64,000 bases of DNA from assembly GCF_003990975.1 (NCBI RefSeq), contig NZ_RZJR01000010.1:178785-242784 (forward strand), in the 5' to 3' direction. The notes beneath the pieces were generated by a model that was not told where the DNA came from, did not search any database, and worked only from the letters and a program-made list of their open reading frames with translations. Below, piece by piece: positions 49,927-58,563 of this stretch (positions are counted from its first letter, which is position 1; each line of letters starts with the position of its first letter). The stretch comes from Cohnella sp. AR92 (GTDB taxonomy: Bacteria; Bacillota; Bacilli; Paenibacillales; Paenibacillaceae). The translations under genes were made by a program, and so were the position numbers.

Positions 49927-50484
49927 TCAATAGTAAGGTTCCATCATGAGGAACACGACGACTCCGGTCAAGCTGACGTAGAGCCAGATCGGCATGGTCC
50001 AGCGCGCGATCCTGCGATGCTTGTGCAGCTGGTTCGTCCATCCCCATACGAGCGTGAACAGCGCCAGCGGTACGATGATCGCTGCCAGAATGCTATGGGA
50101 GATCAGAATGAAGAAGTAGACCGGCCGAACGAAGCCTTCTCCTCCGTACGTCGCCGTCTCCGTAGACAGGAAGTGGAACGTCAGGTAAGAGACCAGGAAC
50201 AGCAGCGTCGACGAGAAAGCGGCGAGGATAAACGCCTTATGTACCCTCACGTTCTTTTTGAGGATAGCGATGAAGGCGGCAAGCAAGAAGATAAAGGTAA
50301 AGCTGTTCAGCAAGCCGTTCACCCTAGGGAAGATCGTCAGATCGAAGTCGATCTCTCCTTTATACCCAAGCGGCGAGAAGAACAACAGCAGGATAATGAT
50401 ATTCGCGACGAGCGAGATCGCAATAATGGCAGCCGTATAGTTTTTGTTGCTGGTAGGCTGCAAGCTGTCGGACTTGTTGCTCAT
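49927..50484 (-). CDS. DUF420 membrane protein (YozB/CtaM-like)
   Basis: A 185-residue protein with five predicted membrane helices. The pattern FPRVNGLLNSFTFIFLLAAFIAILKKNVRVHKAFILAAFSSTLLFLVSYLTFH and RPVYFFILISHSILAAIIVPLAL matches DUF420, with the conserved His pairs (VHKAF, HF, SHS, HKHRR). CtaM, a staphylococcal member, is needed to mature a heme-copper oxidase. A similar role here is inferred from family only. Confidence 0.88.
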   Translation of the reverse strand: MSNKSDSLQPTSNKNYTAAIIAISLVANIIILLLFFSPLGYKGEIDFDLTIFPRVNGLLNSFTFIFLLAAFIAILKKNVRVHKAFILAAFSSTLLFLVSYLTFHFLSTETATYGGEGFVRPVYFFILISHSILAAIIVPLALFTLVWGWTNQLHKHRRIARWTMPIWLYVSLTGVVVFLMMEPYY

Positions 50485-50816
50485 GCGTCCGCATTCCCCT
50501 TTCCTCTGGACATGGCTCCATTATAGACGCAATTAACGTCCAACGGACGCCGGTTAAGTAACAACATTATGAACAATTCCCCGGAAAGCATCCGATCGCT
50601 CATCCTTTTTAGTATGACCCTCTCTCCCTCTCATAAACAGGGAATGACCATGGACGATTTAATATTGGAACAACAAACTCCCTATCATTCGATCATCTTT
50701 CTTCTATACGATAGATTTGCCGACCGGTACCCGTACCCTTCTATCCTGCAGCAAAGGAGGTGAACTTCGCACAAGCTAGCCGAACGTTCGCAAGATGATC
50801 CTATGGAGAGGTGGCA
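50485..50816. other. Intergenic region upstream of the secreted multidomain protein
   Basis: No convincing gene. It contains an orphan strong Shine-Dalgarno-like sequence AAAGGAGGTGA (50753-50763) with no start codon at the usual distance; the TGA is the stop of a 64-codon frame from 50569 that looks random. An inverted pair GCGTCC/GGACGC lies at 50484-50550. Confidence 0.5.
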
Positions 50817-52898
50817 ATGATGATGAGAAACAAGCTCAAATCCTTATTGGCGGTTATCGTTCTGCTCGTCGGCCTGATCCCTTATTCCGCCTTCGCGGAA
50901 GGTCCTTCCGACCCCGCGCCGGCGATCTCCCCGGCCGGCACCGCGAACGGCAAGTCCATTCTGTTCGATAACGCCCACGCTCAAACGGCAGGCGCCGCGG
51001 ACTGGGTAATCGACGGCGGCTTCTCCGACTTCGCCAACGCATTGGCAGGGCAAGGCTATTACGTGAAGGAATTGCGCAAGTCCTCCGCGATCACGCTCGC
51101 GGATCTTCAAGGCTATGATGTCTTCGTCATTCCCGAGGCCAATATTCCCTTCAAGACCTCCGAACAAGCGGCGATGCTGCAGTACGTCCAGAACGGAGGC
51201 AGCATCTTCTTTATCGCCGACCACTACAATGCCGACCGCAACAAGAACCGTTGGGATGCATCCGAGGTGTTCAACGGCTACCGTCGCGGCGCATGGAGCA
51301 ATCCGGCTCTCGGCATGAGCGCCGAAGAAGCCGCTTCCGCCGCGATGTCGGGCGTCGCCAGCTCGGACTGGCTATCCGCCAACTTCGGCATGCGCATTCG
51401 CTATAACGCGATCGGGGACGCGAATTCCGGCACGATCGTCGCTTCCTCGCAGGCGTTCGGCATTACGTCCGGCGTCTCTTCGGTGACGATGCATGCAGGC
51501 TCTACCATTGCCATCACGGACCCGACCAAAGCCAAGGGAATCGTCTATATCCAGAATTCTCCGGCCGCCTGGTCCAGCGCCGTCGATCAAGGAGTCTATA
51601 ACGGCGGAGGAACCTCGGAAGGCCCCTATGTAGCGGTAGCGAAGGCGCAGCTCGGCAAGGTTGCCGTCATCGGCGATTCTTCCGCCGTCGAAGACAGCTC
51701 GCCCAAGTATTTGAAGGAAGAAACGGGCGGCACCAAGACGACCTACGACGGGTTCACGGAAGCGAGCAACGGCACGCTGCTCGTCAACCTCGTCAACTGG
51801 TTGGCCACCCCGGAGAGCTACACGAGCTTGTCTTCCGTCAGCGGATTGACCCTGGATACCGCAACGACGCTCCTGTCGATGGAGACTCCCTCCGCTTCGA
51901 CGGAACCGCAGTCGGAGCCTTGGGCGGCGCCGGCCTCCGGCTACAAGTGGTATGACAGCTCCACCTTCAAGTCCGGCTCCTACGGTTATGGATCCGGCAG
52001 CGGCGGCGGCGGTACGGGAACCGGCAACGAGTCGTTCGAGACCGGCACGAAGACGGCTTATACCTCGGCGAGCGTTACGCTCGGCAGCGGCGCCTGGTAC
52101 TTCGATAACGCCCTGTTGGGAGATTCCGCGACGGACAAGAAGAACGGAACGAAGTCGGCGCGCATCCGCGCGGCGGGCAGCATCGCGATGAGCTACGACG
52201 TCGCGGGCGCCGCTAGCGTTACCCTTAGCCACGCCAACTTCGGCACCGATTCGGGAGCCAATTGGAAGCTGCAGAAATCCACGAACGGAGGCTCCACTTG
52301 GACCGACGTCGGCTCGACGTATACGAGCGGCAGCTCGCTCGCGGCCCAGACGATCCCGGTCGGCGAAACGGGCAGCGTCCGCTTCAAGATCGTCGTCGGC
52401 GGAACGTCCGGGCAACGCATCAACATCGACGACTTCTCCATTACGGCCCCATCCGTGACGCCGACCGGATCGCTGTCCGAGACCTACGAGAGCGGTTCGA
52501 AGACGGCCTATACGGCTGCCGGCGTTACTCTCGACAGCGGCACCTGGTACTTCGATAACGCCTTGATCGGAGAATCCTCCACCGACAAGAAGAATGGCGG
52601 CAAGTCCGCCCGCATTCGATCGGCAGGAAGCATCGCCATGAGCTTCGACGTTCCCGGAGCGTCCGCTGTCACCGTGAAGCACGCTAACTTCGGCACTGAC
52701 ACCGGGGTGACTTGGAAGCTGCAGAAATCCTCGGACGGCGGCTCGACCTGGACCGATGTCGGCTCCGCGTATACAAGCGGCAGCGCGCTCGCCACGCAAA
52801 CCATTACCGTTGGCGCAACCGGCAATGTCCGCTTTAGGATCGTTGTCGGGGGCACGTCCGGGCAACGCATCAACATCGACGACTTCGTCATCAGCTAA
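50817..52898 (+). CDS. Secreted protein with GATase-like N-domain and two beta-sandwich repeats
   Basis: A ~693-residue exported protein. A signal peptide (SLLAVIVLLVGLIPYSAFA) is followed by a ~340-residue domain with GKSILFDNAHAQTAGAADWVIDGGF, a strand YDVFVIPEANIPF, VQNGGSIFFIADHY and AVIGDSSAVEDSSP. This resembles the GldG/DUF4350-like glutamine-amidotransferase-type fold seen in unchlorinated bacterial DNA/envelope proteins, often annotated as an endonuclease. A Gly/Ser hinge leads to two ~125-residue repeats (GTKTAYTSASVTLGSGAWYFDNALLG versus GSKTAYTAAGVTLDSGTWYFDNALIG), each ending GQRINIDDF. These look like adhesion or carbohydrate-binding beta-sandwiches. Three ATGs (50817, 50820, 50823) follow GGAGAGG; the exact one is uncertain. 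Function not known. Confidence 0.75.
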   Translation: MMMRNKLKSLLAVIVLLVGLIPYSAFAEGPSDPAPAISPAGTANGKSILFDNAHAQTAGAADWVIDGGFSDFANALAGQGYYVKELRKSSAITLADLQGYDVFVIPEANIPFKTSEQAAMLQYVQNGGSIFFIADHYNADRNKNRWDASEVFNGYRRGAWSNPALGMSAEEAASAAMSGVASSDWLSANFGMRIRYNAIGDANSGTIVASSQAFGITSGVSSVTMHAGSTIAITDPTKAKGIVYIQNSPAAWSSAVDQGVYNGGGTSEGPYVAVAKAQLGKVAVIGDSSAVEDSSPKYLKEETGGTKTTYDGFTEASNGTLLVNLVNWLATPESYTSLSSVSGLTLDTATTLLSMETPSASTEPQSEPWAAPASGYKWYDSSTFKSGSYGYGSGSGGGGTGTGNESFETGTKTAYTSASVTLGSGAWYFDNALLGDSATDKKNGTKSARIRAAGSIAMSYDVAGAASVTLSHANFGTDSGANWKLQKSTNGGSTWTDVGSTYTSGSSLAAQTIPVGETGSVRFKIVVGGTSGQRINIDDFSITAPSVTPTGSLSETYESGSKTAYTAAGVTLDSGTWYFDNALIGESSTDKKNGGKSARIRSAGSIAMSFDVPGASAVTVKHANFGTDTGVTWKLQKSSDGGSTWTDVGSAYTSGSALATQTITVGATGNVRFRIVVGGTSGQRINIDDFVIS

Positions 52899-52926
52899 CG
52901 AACGGGTTCTAGCCTAGCAAGCAAAT

Positions 52927-52967
52927 GAAGCCCCGCGTCGTCATCACGGATGACCATGCGGGGCTTC
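52927..52967 (+). terminator. Hairpin between convergent genes
   Basis: GAAGCCCCGC pairs with GCGGGGCTTC over a 21-base loop containing GTCATCACGGATGAC, followed by TTG only. It probably ends both convergent transcripts, although the T run is short. Confidence 0.7.
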
Positions 52968-52975
52968 TTGCCGAA

Positions 52976-54403
52976 TTATTGCGCGACCGCTTCCTTCGGC
53001 CACTTGCCGACGAATTCCACTTCGTCATACTCATAGAATTTGGCTAGGATCTGTTCCCGATCGTCATGGAAGAGGCTGTCGCCGATCGCGCTTACGAGCT
53101 TCGGAATCGCGAACCGCATCCCCGATAAGGCCGAGGCGGATAAGCCGCAGCTCACCATCGCCGAATAATTGAAGGAATAAAGGCCATGAAGAAGATCCTT
53201 CCCTACTTGATCGCGGCTCTGGAATTCGAAGCCGGGGCTCAAGTAGGGGTGTGCGTCCAGCAGAGCGTTCGCCGCTTCTGCGGGCGCGATGTAACGGTCG
53301 CTCCACCGGACGATATGCTTCTCTACCTGGCGAAGCTCTTGCCGCAGCCCCGGATCGGTAATAAGTCCGGTGCTGATGATCAGGAAGTCGAAGGAGAACT
53401 TGCCATGCGGAGTCGTGACGACCGCCTGGTCTCCGTCCGCCTCCACGTCCAGCCAAGGCGAACCCAGATGAAGTCGGAAGCCCGGCCACGACGTCGCGCG
53501 TTCATACGTATCATTGGTAGGCGGCTGATTGTGCTTGAAGAAGTGAGACATGACCGCGTACTTGTCTTCGTCCGATAAGGAAGGGAATCGTTCGATCATG
53601 CCGGAGCCCTCCATCTGCCGGATCGGATTGATGCGCGGCATCTCCTTCCGTCTCACGAAGACGTGCGCTTCCGCCACTCCGTTCGATAAGGCGAAGTTCG
53701 CATTATCGAAGGAAGAAGCTCCTCCTCCGAGCACCGCGATCTTCTTGCCTTGCAGAGCGCCGATATCGATCGGCTCCGACGTATGCGCGTAGAGACGGGA
53801 AGGAAGCTTCTCCTTGATCAATGGAGGAATGTGCCATTCCCCTCCGCCTTGAATGCCCGTCGCCAGAACGACCTTGCGCGCAAGCAGCTTGCCGGAAGGA
53901 ATGCCCGCCCCTTCGACGTGAAGGCGATGAAGGCCCCTCTCCAGCGGCTCGATCAAGCCGAGCTTGACTTCGTTGACGACCGGAAGCTTCAGCACCTTTC
54001 GGTACCAGCGCAAATAATTCATCCAATCTCCCCGCGGGATTTTGTCCAGTCGTTCCCAGCCCTCCGGGCCATGCTGGGCTTCCCACCAAGAACGGAAAGT
54101 AAGCGAAGGCACGCCCAGCTCGATGGCGGTCAAGTGCTTCGGCGTACGCAGCGTCACCATTCGGGCGTACGTCTCCCACGGCCCTTCTTGACCTTCCGGA
54201 TTCTCGTCGATAACCAGAATGTTAGAGATTCTTTCTTTTAATAATCCGAAGGCAATGCCAAGTCCGCTCTGTCCTCCGCCCACGATGACGGTATCGTATA
54301 CGTGGCCTTCCGGATGCTCCATCGGCACAACCCAAGGTTTGCCGCCGTATGCCAAATAAGACAAGTCCGTATTCACGCGTTCGTTCAATTGTTCCAAGCT
54401 CAT
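52976..54403 (-). CDS. FAD/NAD(P)-dependent oxidoreductase (flavin monooxygenase-like)
   Basis: A 475-residue protein with two Rossmann sites: FAD in DTVIVGGGQSGLGIAFGLL and NAD(P) in KKIAVLGGGASSFDNANFAL. A TGI-type junction (VVLATGIQGGGEW) and FDFLIISTGLITDPG fit the FMO/SidA class. Hydroxylation of an N- or S-containing substrate is possible but unproven. The ATG at 54403 (MSLEQLN) is chosen by its ribosome-binding site; an ATG two codons upstream overlaps AGGTAGG. Confidence 0.88.
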   Translation of the reverse strand: MSLEQLNERVNTDLSYLAYGGKPWVVPMEHPEGHVYDTVIVGGGQSGLGIAFGLLKERISNILVIDENPEGQEGPWETYARMVTLRTPKHLTAIELGVPSLTFRSWWEAQHGPEGWERLDKIPRGDWMNYLRWYRKVLKLPVVNEVKLGLIEPLERGLHRLHVEGAGIPSGKLLARKVVLATGIQGGGEWHIPPLIKEKLPSRLYAHTSEPIDIGALQGKKIAVLGGGASSFDNANFALSNGVAEAHVFVRRKEMPRINPIRQMEGSGMIERFPSLSDEDKYAVMSHFFKHNQPPTNDTYERATSWPGFRLHLGSPWLDVEADGDQAVVTTPHGKFSFDFLIISTGLITDPGLRQELRQVEKHIVRWSDRYIAPAEAANALLDAHPYLSPGFEFQSRDQVGKDLLHGLYSFNYSAMVSCGLSASALSGMRFAIPKLVSAIGDSLFHDDREQILAKFYEYDEVEFVGKWPKEAVAQ

Positions 54404-54926
54404 TCTCATCCTACCTTTCCACGGTAACCTAGGAGTGTCTCGCGAAGCTTTGTATGCTGGATACTTTCCACTCATGTAATCATAACTGACGCAGGATCAA
54501 TTACAGCTCAGCACTTCCACTCCGCTTGTCATGAATAAGAACAATTTATGTTAGATTGAACCCATCTTAACTCTTAAGAAGAAGCAATTGAAGCGAAAAT
54601 CCTCATCTTTGTAAATGAAGCTAATTCCCTTTCGGCTAATTGTTCATCGTTACGAGGGGTTCCGCGATCCTTCAAACTTATCTGCGCCGGCGCTCCGAAT
54701 CCTTTCTCGAACCGCGTGGTTTCCGAGACACAGGGACAAGTCCAAGCGCGGAGATGAGAAAATCTTAATGAGCCTCCTCCCAATCCTCGACCCGTTCAGG
54801 CCAGAAACGCTCTTGTTGCGACAAATAAAGTTGCTGATCCGCTCCTAGACTATGACACTTTCTGCATGGGCTTCTCTGTACAATCAGTGTAACCTTCCTC
54901 CCAAACTAATACAGAGGAGTGATTGT
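54404..54926. other. Intergenic region, no gene recognised
   Basis: About 520 bases with low-quality frames only. It carries a possible -10 TACAAT near 54880 for the SH3 protein gene, with no clear -35. I searched it for riboswitch-like patterns (c-di-AMP, c-di-GMP), since c-di-AMP switches often precede wall hydrolases, and found no convincing match. Confidence 0.45.
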
Positions 54927-55748
54927 ATGAGAATTAGTCTTCAAGAGTTCGCTCGAATCGGGCTCTACGCCGGCTCGTTCCTTGTGCTCTTCCTGATCCT
55001 CTTCGCTCTCCATTCCCCATCCGTTTCGGCTGCCGCCGCAGCCCCTGCCGCACCCGCTGCCGAGGCCCAATCGAGCCCGGCCTACACCTCTTACGTAACG
55101 ACCGCAAGTTATTTGAACGTTAGAGCCGCCCCTAACACTCGTTCCAAGATATTAAAAGTCGTGAAGAAAGGAACCGTCTTATCGGTGACCGGCAAGTTGG
55201 ATAACGGCTGGCTGCAATTGGAAAGCAAGGGGTACGTTCATGGCGGGTACGCCATTCCCAAGAATAGCGCGCAGAAAGTGAAGGCCCTCTCCTATTCGCC
55301 CGTAAGCAAGCAAAGCGCAGCCTCCAGCGGATCCCCCGGAGACGCTCAGACCGATTCCGGGCTTACCGTCGAGGCGATCGAGGATCTGTTCGACGGCACC
55401 GGCTTCGAGAATCAGGGCCTCGAGGAAGCCGTTCTGCAGGTCGAGGACAAATACGGAATCAATGCCTACTTTACGATAGCCGTCATGAGGCTGGAGAGCG
55501 GCAACGGCACGAGCCGGCTTGCCAAGACCCGCAACAATCTGTTCGGCTTGAATTCGAGCAACGGATATGTGAAGTTCGCGTCCAAAGAAGCCTGCATCCT
55601 CCGCTTCGGAGAGCTGATATCCAGCAATTACTTAGGCAAAGGCTACACGACGATCGACAAGATCGGGAAAAAGTACTGCCCGGCCAACTCCAAATGGGCG
55701 AGTCTGGTGAAATCCTACATGAAGTCCGATTATCGCTCCACCGCGTGA
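54927..55748 (+). CDS. SH3b and glucosaminidase-domain wall protein
   Basis: A 273-residue exported protein. The signal segment (GSFLVLFLILFALHSPSVSAA) is followed by an SH3b domain (SYLNVRAAPNTRSKILKVVKKGTVLSVTG...GYVHGGYA), a Ser-rich linker and a glucosaminidase-type domain (ITVMRLESGNG-like TIAVMRLESGNGTSRLAKTRNNLFGLN), whose Glu in LESG is the catalytic candidate. It would bind and cut peptidoglycan glycan strands. ATG 54927 has GAGGAG 9 bases upstream. A strong terminator follows. Confidence 0.9.
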   Translation: MRISLQEFARIGLYAGSFLVLFLILFALHSPSVSAAAAAPAAPAAEAQSSPAYTSYVTTASYLNVRAAPNTRSKILKVVKKGTVLSVTGKLDNGWLQLESKGYVHGGYAIPKNSAQKVKALSYSPVSKQSAASSGSPGDAQTDSGLTVEAIEDLFDGTGFENQGLEEAVLQVEDKYGINAYFTIAVMRLESGNGTSRLAKTRNNLFGLNSSNGYVKFASKEACILRFGELISSNYLGKGYTTIDKIGKKYCPANSKWASLVKSYMKSDYRSTA

Positions 55749-55784
55749 CAGGCTTGTCCGGTTGGAGTTCCTATAAAACAAGAA

Positions 55785-55830
55785 GAGGGTGTCCCAACAG
55801 TCATTTGACTTTGGGACACCCTTGCTTATT
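55785..55830 (+). terminator. Terminator after the glucosaminidase gene
   Basis: GGGTGTCCC pairs with GGGACACCC over a 16-base loop and is followed by TTGCTTATT. Confidence 0.85.
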
Positions 55831-55890
55831 AATTGGCGATTTATCTTTTGTAGGGATGTATCTCTTTCCGATTGCTCGATCCCGACGTGA

Positions 55891-55934
55891 AATTGGATGA
55901 GATGACCCCGTAATAAGGGGGTTTCACGTCGGCA
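55891..55934. repeat. Long hairpin at the border of the AT-rich patch
   Basis: CCGACGTGAAA pairs with TTTCACGTCGG (11 bp), and a second inner stem CCCC/GGGG lies within the loop. There is no T run on either strand, so it is not an ordinary terminator. It sits exactly where base composition drops. Confidence 0.6.
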
Positions 55935-55954
55935 TAAGCAACCGCTATTCCCGG

Positions 55955-56425
55955 TTATCTTAAGAACTTACCGAGACAAATACACTCTTCTCGGTTTAGA
56001 TATTTACCGTAATTGTCTATTCGCATATATCCCTTATTTTCATAAAACGAAACGGCTTTTTGATTCACTAAACGTGTTTCAAGCCATATTTGTGAATAAC
56101 CGAAGTTTAAGGACTGTTCCTCAAGATAGGACAAAATAGCAGTGCCAACCCCATTAGATTTTGATTTGGCATACATCCTTTTTAATTCTGCTATATTCGT
56201 GTCAATTGGACGAATCGCACCGCAACCAATGGGTTCCCCTTGTTGATTGCGTGCAACAACAAATAACGAACGGGGAACGGTAACGTCTGTTACGTCAAAG
56301 GAGTTCTTGCCACTATCGCCAGTTATGGACTGTAGATTGTCTGATAATAACTCCATTAGCGCTCTTGCATCATTGGAATTTGGGTCCTCTGGCTGGACAA
56401 TAACATAATTCTGCACGATCTTCAC
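55955..56425 (-). CDS. GNAT family N-acetyltransferase (AT-rich, likely acquired)
   Basis: A 156-residue GNAT. The acetyl-CoA loop is LKRMYAKSKSNGVGTAILSYLEE (NGVGTA), with GCGAIRPIDTNIAELK before it and VNQKAVSFYENKGYMRID after it. Codon use is clearly AT-rich compared with neighbours (many AAA, ATT, TTA codons), which suggests recent transfer from a low-GC Firmicute. It lies with an equally AT-rich lipoprotein gene. Confidence 0.87.
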   Translation of the reverse strand: MKIVQNYVIVQPEDPNSNDARALMELLSDNLQSITGDSGKNSFDVTDVTVPRSLFVVARNQQGEPIGCGAIRPIDTNIAELKRMYAKSKSNGVGTAILSYLEEQSLNFGYSQIWLETRLVNQKAVSFYENKGYMRIDNYGKYLNREECICLGKFLR

Positions 56426-56534
56426 TCCTGCAATATCAACGCTAAGGTATACATAGCTTAAAAGAATTACCTTGAGTTTAAAAGCGAACTAGAACTTACT
56501 TTCGGGGACAGCCCCTGTCCGAATTTTCACGATT

Positions 56535-56900
56535 TTAAATGCCTGTGACGTTATCGATCGGGGTAGAATGCCCATTAATAAGAATATCAATCTTCTCATG
56601 TTTATTGTCTGATGTAAGTTTAAAGATATGTTGCTTGAATTCGCTTTGTTGATTCGATTCATCTAGCTTTACGACTATTGTGTCGTCATGTGCTTCAAGG
56701 GCTGCCGTAACGGTTCCTTTTGACTGAAAAACAATATAAGAAATATCTTGACCATCAAGCAATTGGAGGGTGTATTTTGAATCCAATTTATTCTGTAATT
56801 TACTCGGAATAGCTTCCATTTCTTTCATACTTAAAGTTGCTGATTTGCACGCTGTTAACATAATTGCTGCAACACACAACGAAAGCAATATTCTTTTCAT
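56535..56900 (-). CDS. Small lipoprotein, hypothetical (AT-rich)
   Basis: A 121-residue lipoprotein with lipobox MLTAC (Cys18). The mature part is Lys/Asp-rich with DSKYTLQLLDGQDISYIVFQSKGTVTA and ends IDILINGHSTPIDNVTGI; no family is recognised. Base composition is as AT-rich as the neighbouring GNAT gene, so both probably came together. A good ribosome-binding site (GGAGAGGA) precedes the ATG. Confidence 0.75.
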   Translation of the reverse strand: MKRILLSLCVAAIMLTACKSATLSMKEMEAIPSKLQNKLDSKYTLQLLDGQDISYIVFQSKGTVTAALEAHDDTIVVKLDESNQQSEFKQHIFKLTSDNKHEKIDILINGHSTPIDNVTGI

Positions 56901-56994
56901 AACGTCCTCTCCTTCCTATATTCAATTATAATCCATGCGTTTGGTCTTAACATCTTGGAGCCTTTCCATCCGGAATTTATTCGTTAATGAAACA

Positions 56995-57020
56995 CGGCAC
57001 CGGGATAAACCCTGATGCCG
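56995..57020 (-). terminator. Possible terminator of the histidine phosphatase gene
   Basis: On the minus strand CGGCA-tca-GGG pairs with CCC-ggTGCCG, followed by TGTTTC. The T run is weak. Confidence 0.4.
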
Positions 57021-57049
57021 CATTGGAAAGTTTCTATGAGTGCAGATGG

Positions 57050-57631
57050 TTAGAGGTGAGTCGTACAATTATATAGGGAACACAGCCATCTTCCCTGTTT
57101 GTGCTCTAATTGAGTAACGGAGGTATTGTCGAGCAGCGTCTCGGCTTCTATCTCTTCCACCAACTTCTTAAGGGTGTTGCGCAGGATCGCTCCATGACTG
57201 ACGACGAGAATGCTCTCGCCCGGATGCCTGTCGGCGATCGCCTGGAGACTGGCCGTCCCCCTCTCCGCGCCTTCCTCCGGACGTTCTATTCCAAGATCCA
57301 GCTCTCTCCAATTCTCTCCCCATTTCGCAATTCTCTCGTCCATGGTCATCCCCTCGATCAAGCCGCCATGCAGCTCTCTTAGGCGTTCATCGAAGTGAAT
57401 CTCCGGTATGCCAACGGCTCTGGCGATAATCTCCGCCGTCTGCCTGGCCCGAATCAGGTCGCTGGAATAAACGCGATCCCAACGGGAGGCGCACAGTCGC
57501 CGCGCGACCTTCTCCGCTTGACGTAGCCCTTCTTCGTTCAACTGAACGTCCGTATGCCCTTGGGCGCGCTTCTCTTCATTCCAATGGGTGACTCCATGCC
57601 TAATGAGCGTAAGCTTCGTGGTATCGGCCAT
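57050..57631 (-). CDS. Histidine phosphatase family protein (CobC/GpmB-like)
   Basis: A 193-residue phosphatase. The catalytic RHG is in LTLIRHGVTHWNEEKRAQGHTDVQLNEEGLRQAEKVA, the second His in ILVVSHGAILRNTLKK, and YSSDLIRARQTAEIIA and LRELHGGLIEGMT complete the site. Such proteins act on phosphoesters such as alpha-ribazole phosphate or phosphosugars; the substrate is not clear here. It is 9 bases after the Nudix gene and probably cotranscribed. Confidence 0.92.
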   Translation of the reverse strand: MADTTKLTLIRHGVTHWNEEKRAQGHTDVQLNEEGLRQAEKVARRLCASRWDRVYSSDLIRARQTAEIIARAVGIPEIHFDERLRELHGGLIEGMTMDERIAKWGENWRELDLGIERPEEGAERGTASLQAIADRHPGESILVVSHGAILRNTLKKLVEEIEAETLLDNTSVTQLEHKQGRWLCSLYNCTTHL

Positions 57632-57640
57632 AAGACCGCT

Positions 57641-58087
57641 TCACCTTCCGATCTGTCCCTGGATCGCTTCGCGAATTCGAGGATTCATCCGAGACGGGAG
57701 CTTATCGAGTGCAAAATACCTCAGCGTTATCGCTTCGCATCCGTCCGCTTCCGCCTGTACGTCTCCGATATCTCCTGCATCGAGCAGAATCGTGACGCCA
57801 TAGAATTCGTCCCCGTTCGCAAGCTTCCGGTATTGGTCCCGTCCGGAAATCACATCATAAAGCGCCAGGCTTCCAAGCCGAAGCCCCGTTTCTTCCCGAA
57901 CCTCCCGGCGCCCGGTCTCCTCGGCGGATTCGCCCAGCTCCATCAAGCCTCCGGGCAAGCTCCAATCGCCGCTTGGCTTCTGCGTCATTAGTAGCTGTCC
58001 ATTCGAGTTGCGGATTAGGACGGCCACCCCGACCAGGATGAGCGGCTGGTGGCCGATCTTCTCCCTCAAATCCTCCACATACCCCAC
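57641..58087 (-). CDS. Nudix hydrolase
   Basis: A 148-residue Nudix protein. The Nudix box is GGLMELGESAEETGRREVREETGL (GX5EX7REUXEEXGU), preceded by a DWSLPGG segment. It hydrolyses nucleoside diphosphates linked to another group. The ~20-residue N-terminal VEDLREKIGHQPLILVGVAVLIRN helix-strand start is common in Firmicute ADP-ribose/NTP-type members. Confidence 0.93.
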   Translation of the reverse strand: MGYVEDLREKIGHQPLILVGVAVLIRNSNGQLLMTQKPSGDWSLPGGLMELGESAEETGRREVREETGLRLGSLALYDVISGRDQYRKLANGDEFYGVTILLDAGDIGDVQAEADGCEAITLRYFALDKLPSRMNPRIREAIQGQIGR

Positions 58088-58140
58088 GAAGTACCTCCCT
58101 CGTTGGCCACTCTCCTAAGTCAGACACCCTTCAAACCTGA

Positions 58141-58503
58141 TTAGTGCAGGCTGTCGATCTTCTGCAAGCATCGCTCCACGATTTGCTCTTCCTTGAGCGT
58201 ATGAAGCTCGTGACCGGGAATGACCGTTTCCCCCGCTAATTTCTCATCGTCGTTGCGTCCCATTAGCGCTTTCACCAGCTTCATCGACCACGGTCTCTTG
58301 CGGTAAACGCGAAGGGTCAATCGGTCTTGGCGCCCGTCCCAGATCAAGCGGACGACCCCCTCTTGGCTCTCATAGACCGAATAAAGATTGCCCATGAATT
58401 GGACCTGATACTGACGCTTCACCTGACGATAGCCATGCCGGCTCAAGTGTTCCTCCACCTGCCGTTCGATGGAGAACAGCAGATTCTCGGATACCAAAGT
58501 CAT
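58141..58503 (-). CDS. Hypothetical cytosolic protein
   Basis: A 120-residue protein not recognised. It is basic and mixed alpha/beta: SIERQVEEHLSRHGYRQVKRQYQVQFMGNLYSVYESQEGVVRLIWDGRQDRLTLRVYRK in the first half and a C-terminal helix EQIVERCLQKIDSLH. No signal peptide or membrane helix. It lies between the Nudix and DUF4269 genes on the same strand with short gaps. Confidence 0.65.
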   Translation of the reverse strand: MTLVSENLLFSIERQVEEHLSRHGYRQVKRQYQVQFMGNLYSVYESQEGVVRLIWDGRQDRLTLRVYRKRPWSMKLVKALMGRNDDEKLAGETVIPGHELHTLKEEQIVERCLQKIDSLH

Positions 58504-58563
58504 TCCATTCCGTACTCCTTCGCATGCGATTTCTCGATAGCCGAGCGCTACTACTCCTACGTA

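Noticed and set aside
50569..50763. 64-codon frame ending in the orphan Shine-Dalgarno sequence
   Set aside because: Weak start, no homology and mixed codon use; kept only as a note in the intergenic entry.
54640..54760. Possible c-di-AMP riboswitch before the glucosaminidase gene
   Set aside because: Some GC-rich segments hinted at it, but the conserved core blocks of the motif were not found on either strand.
54615..54848. 77-codon plus-strand frame in the gap before the SH3 protein gene
   Set aside because: No ribosome-binding site, no recognisable sequence and composition unlike coding DNA here.
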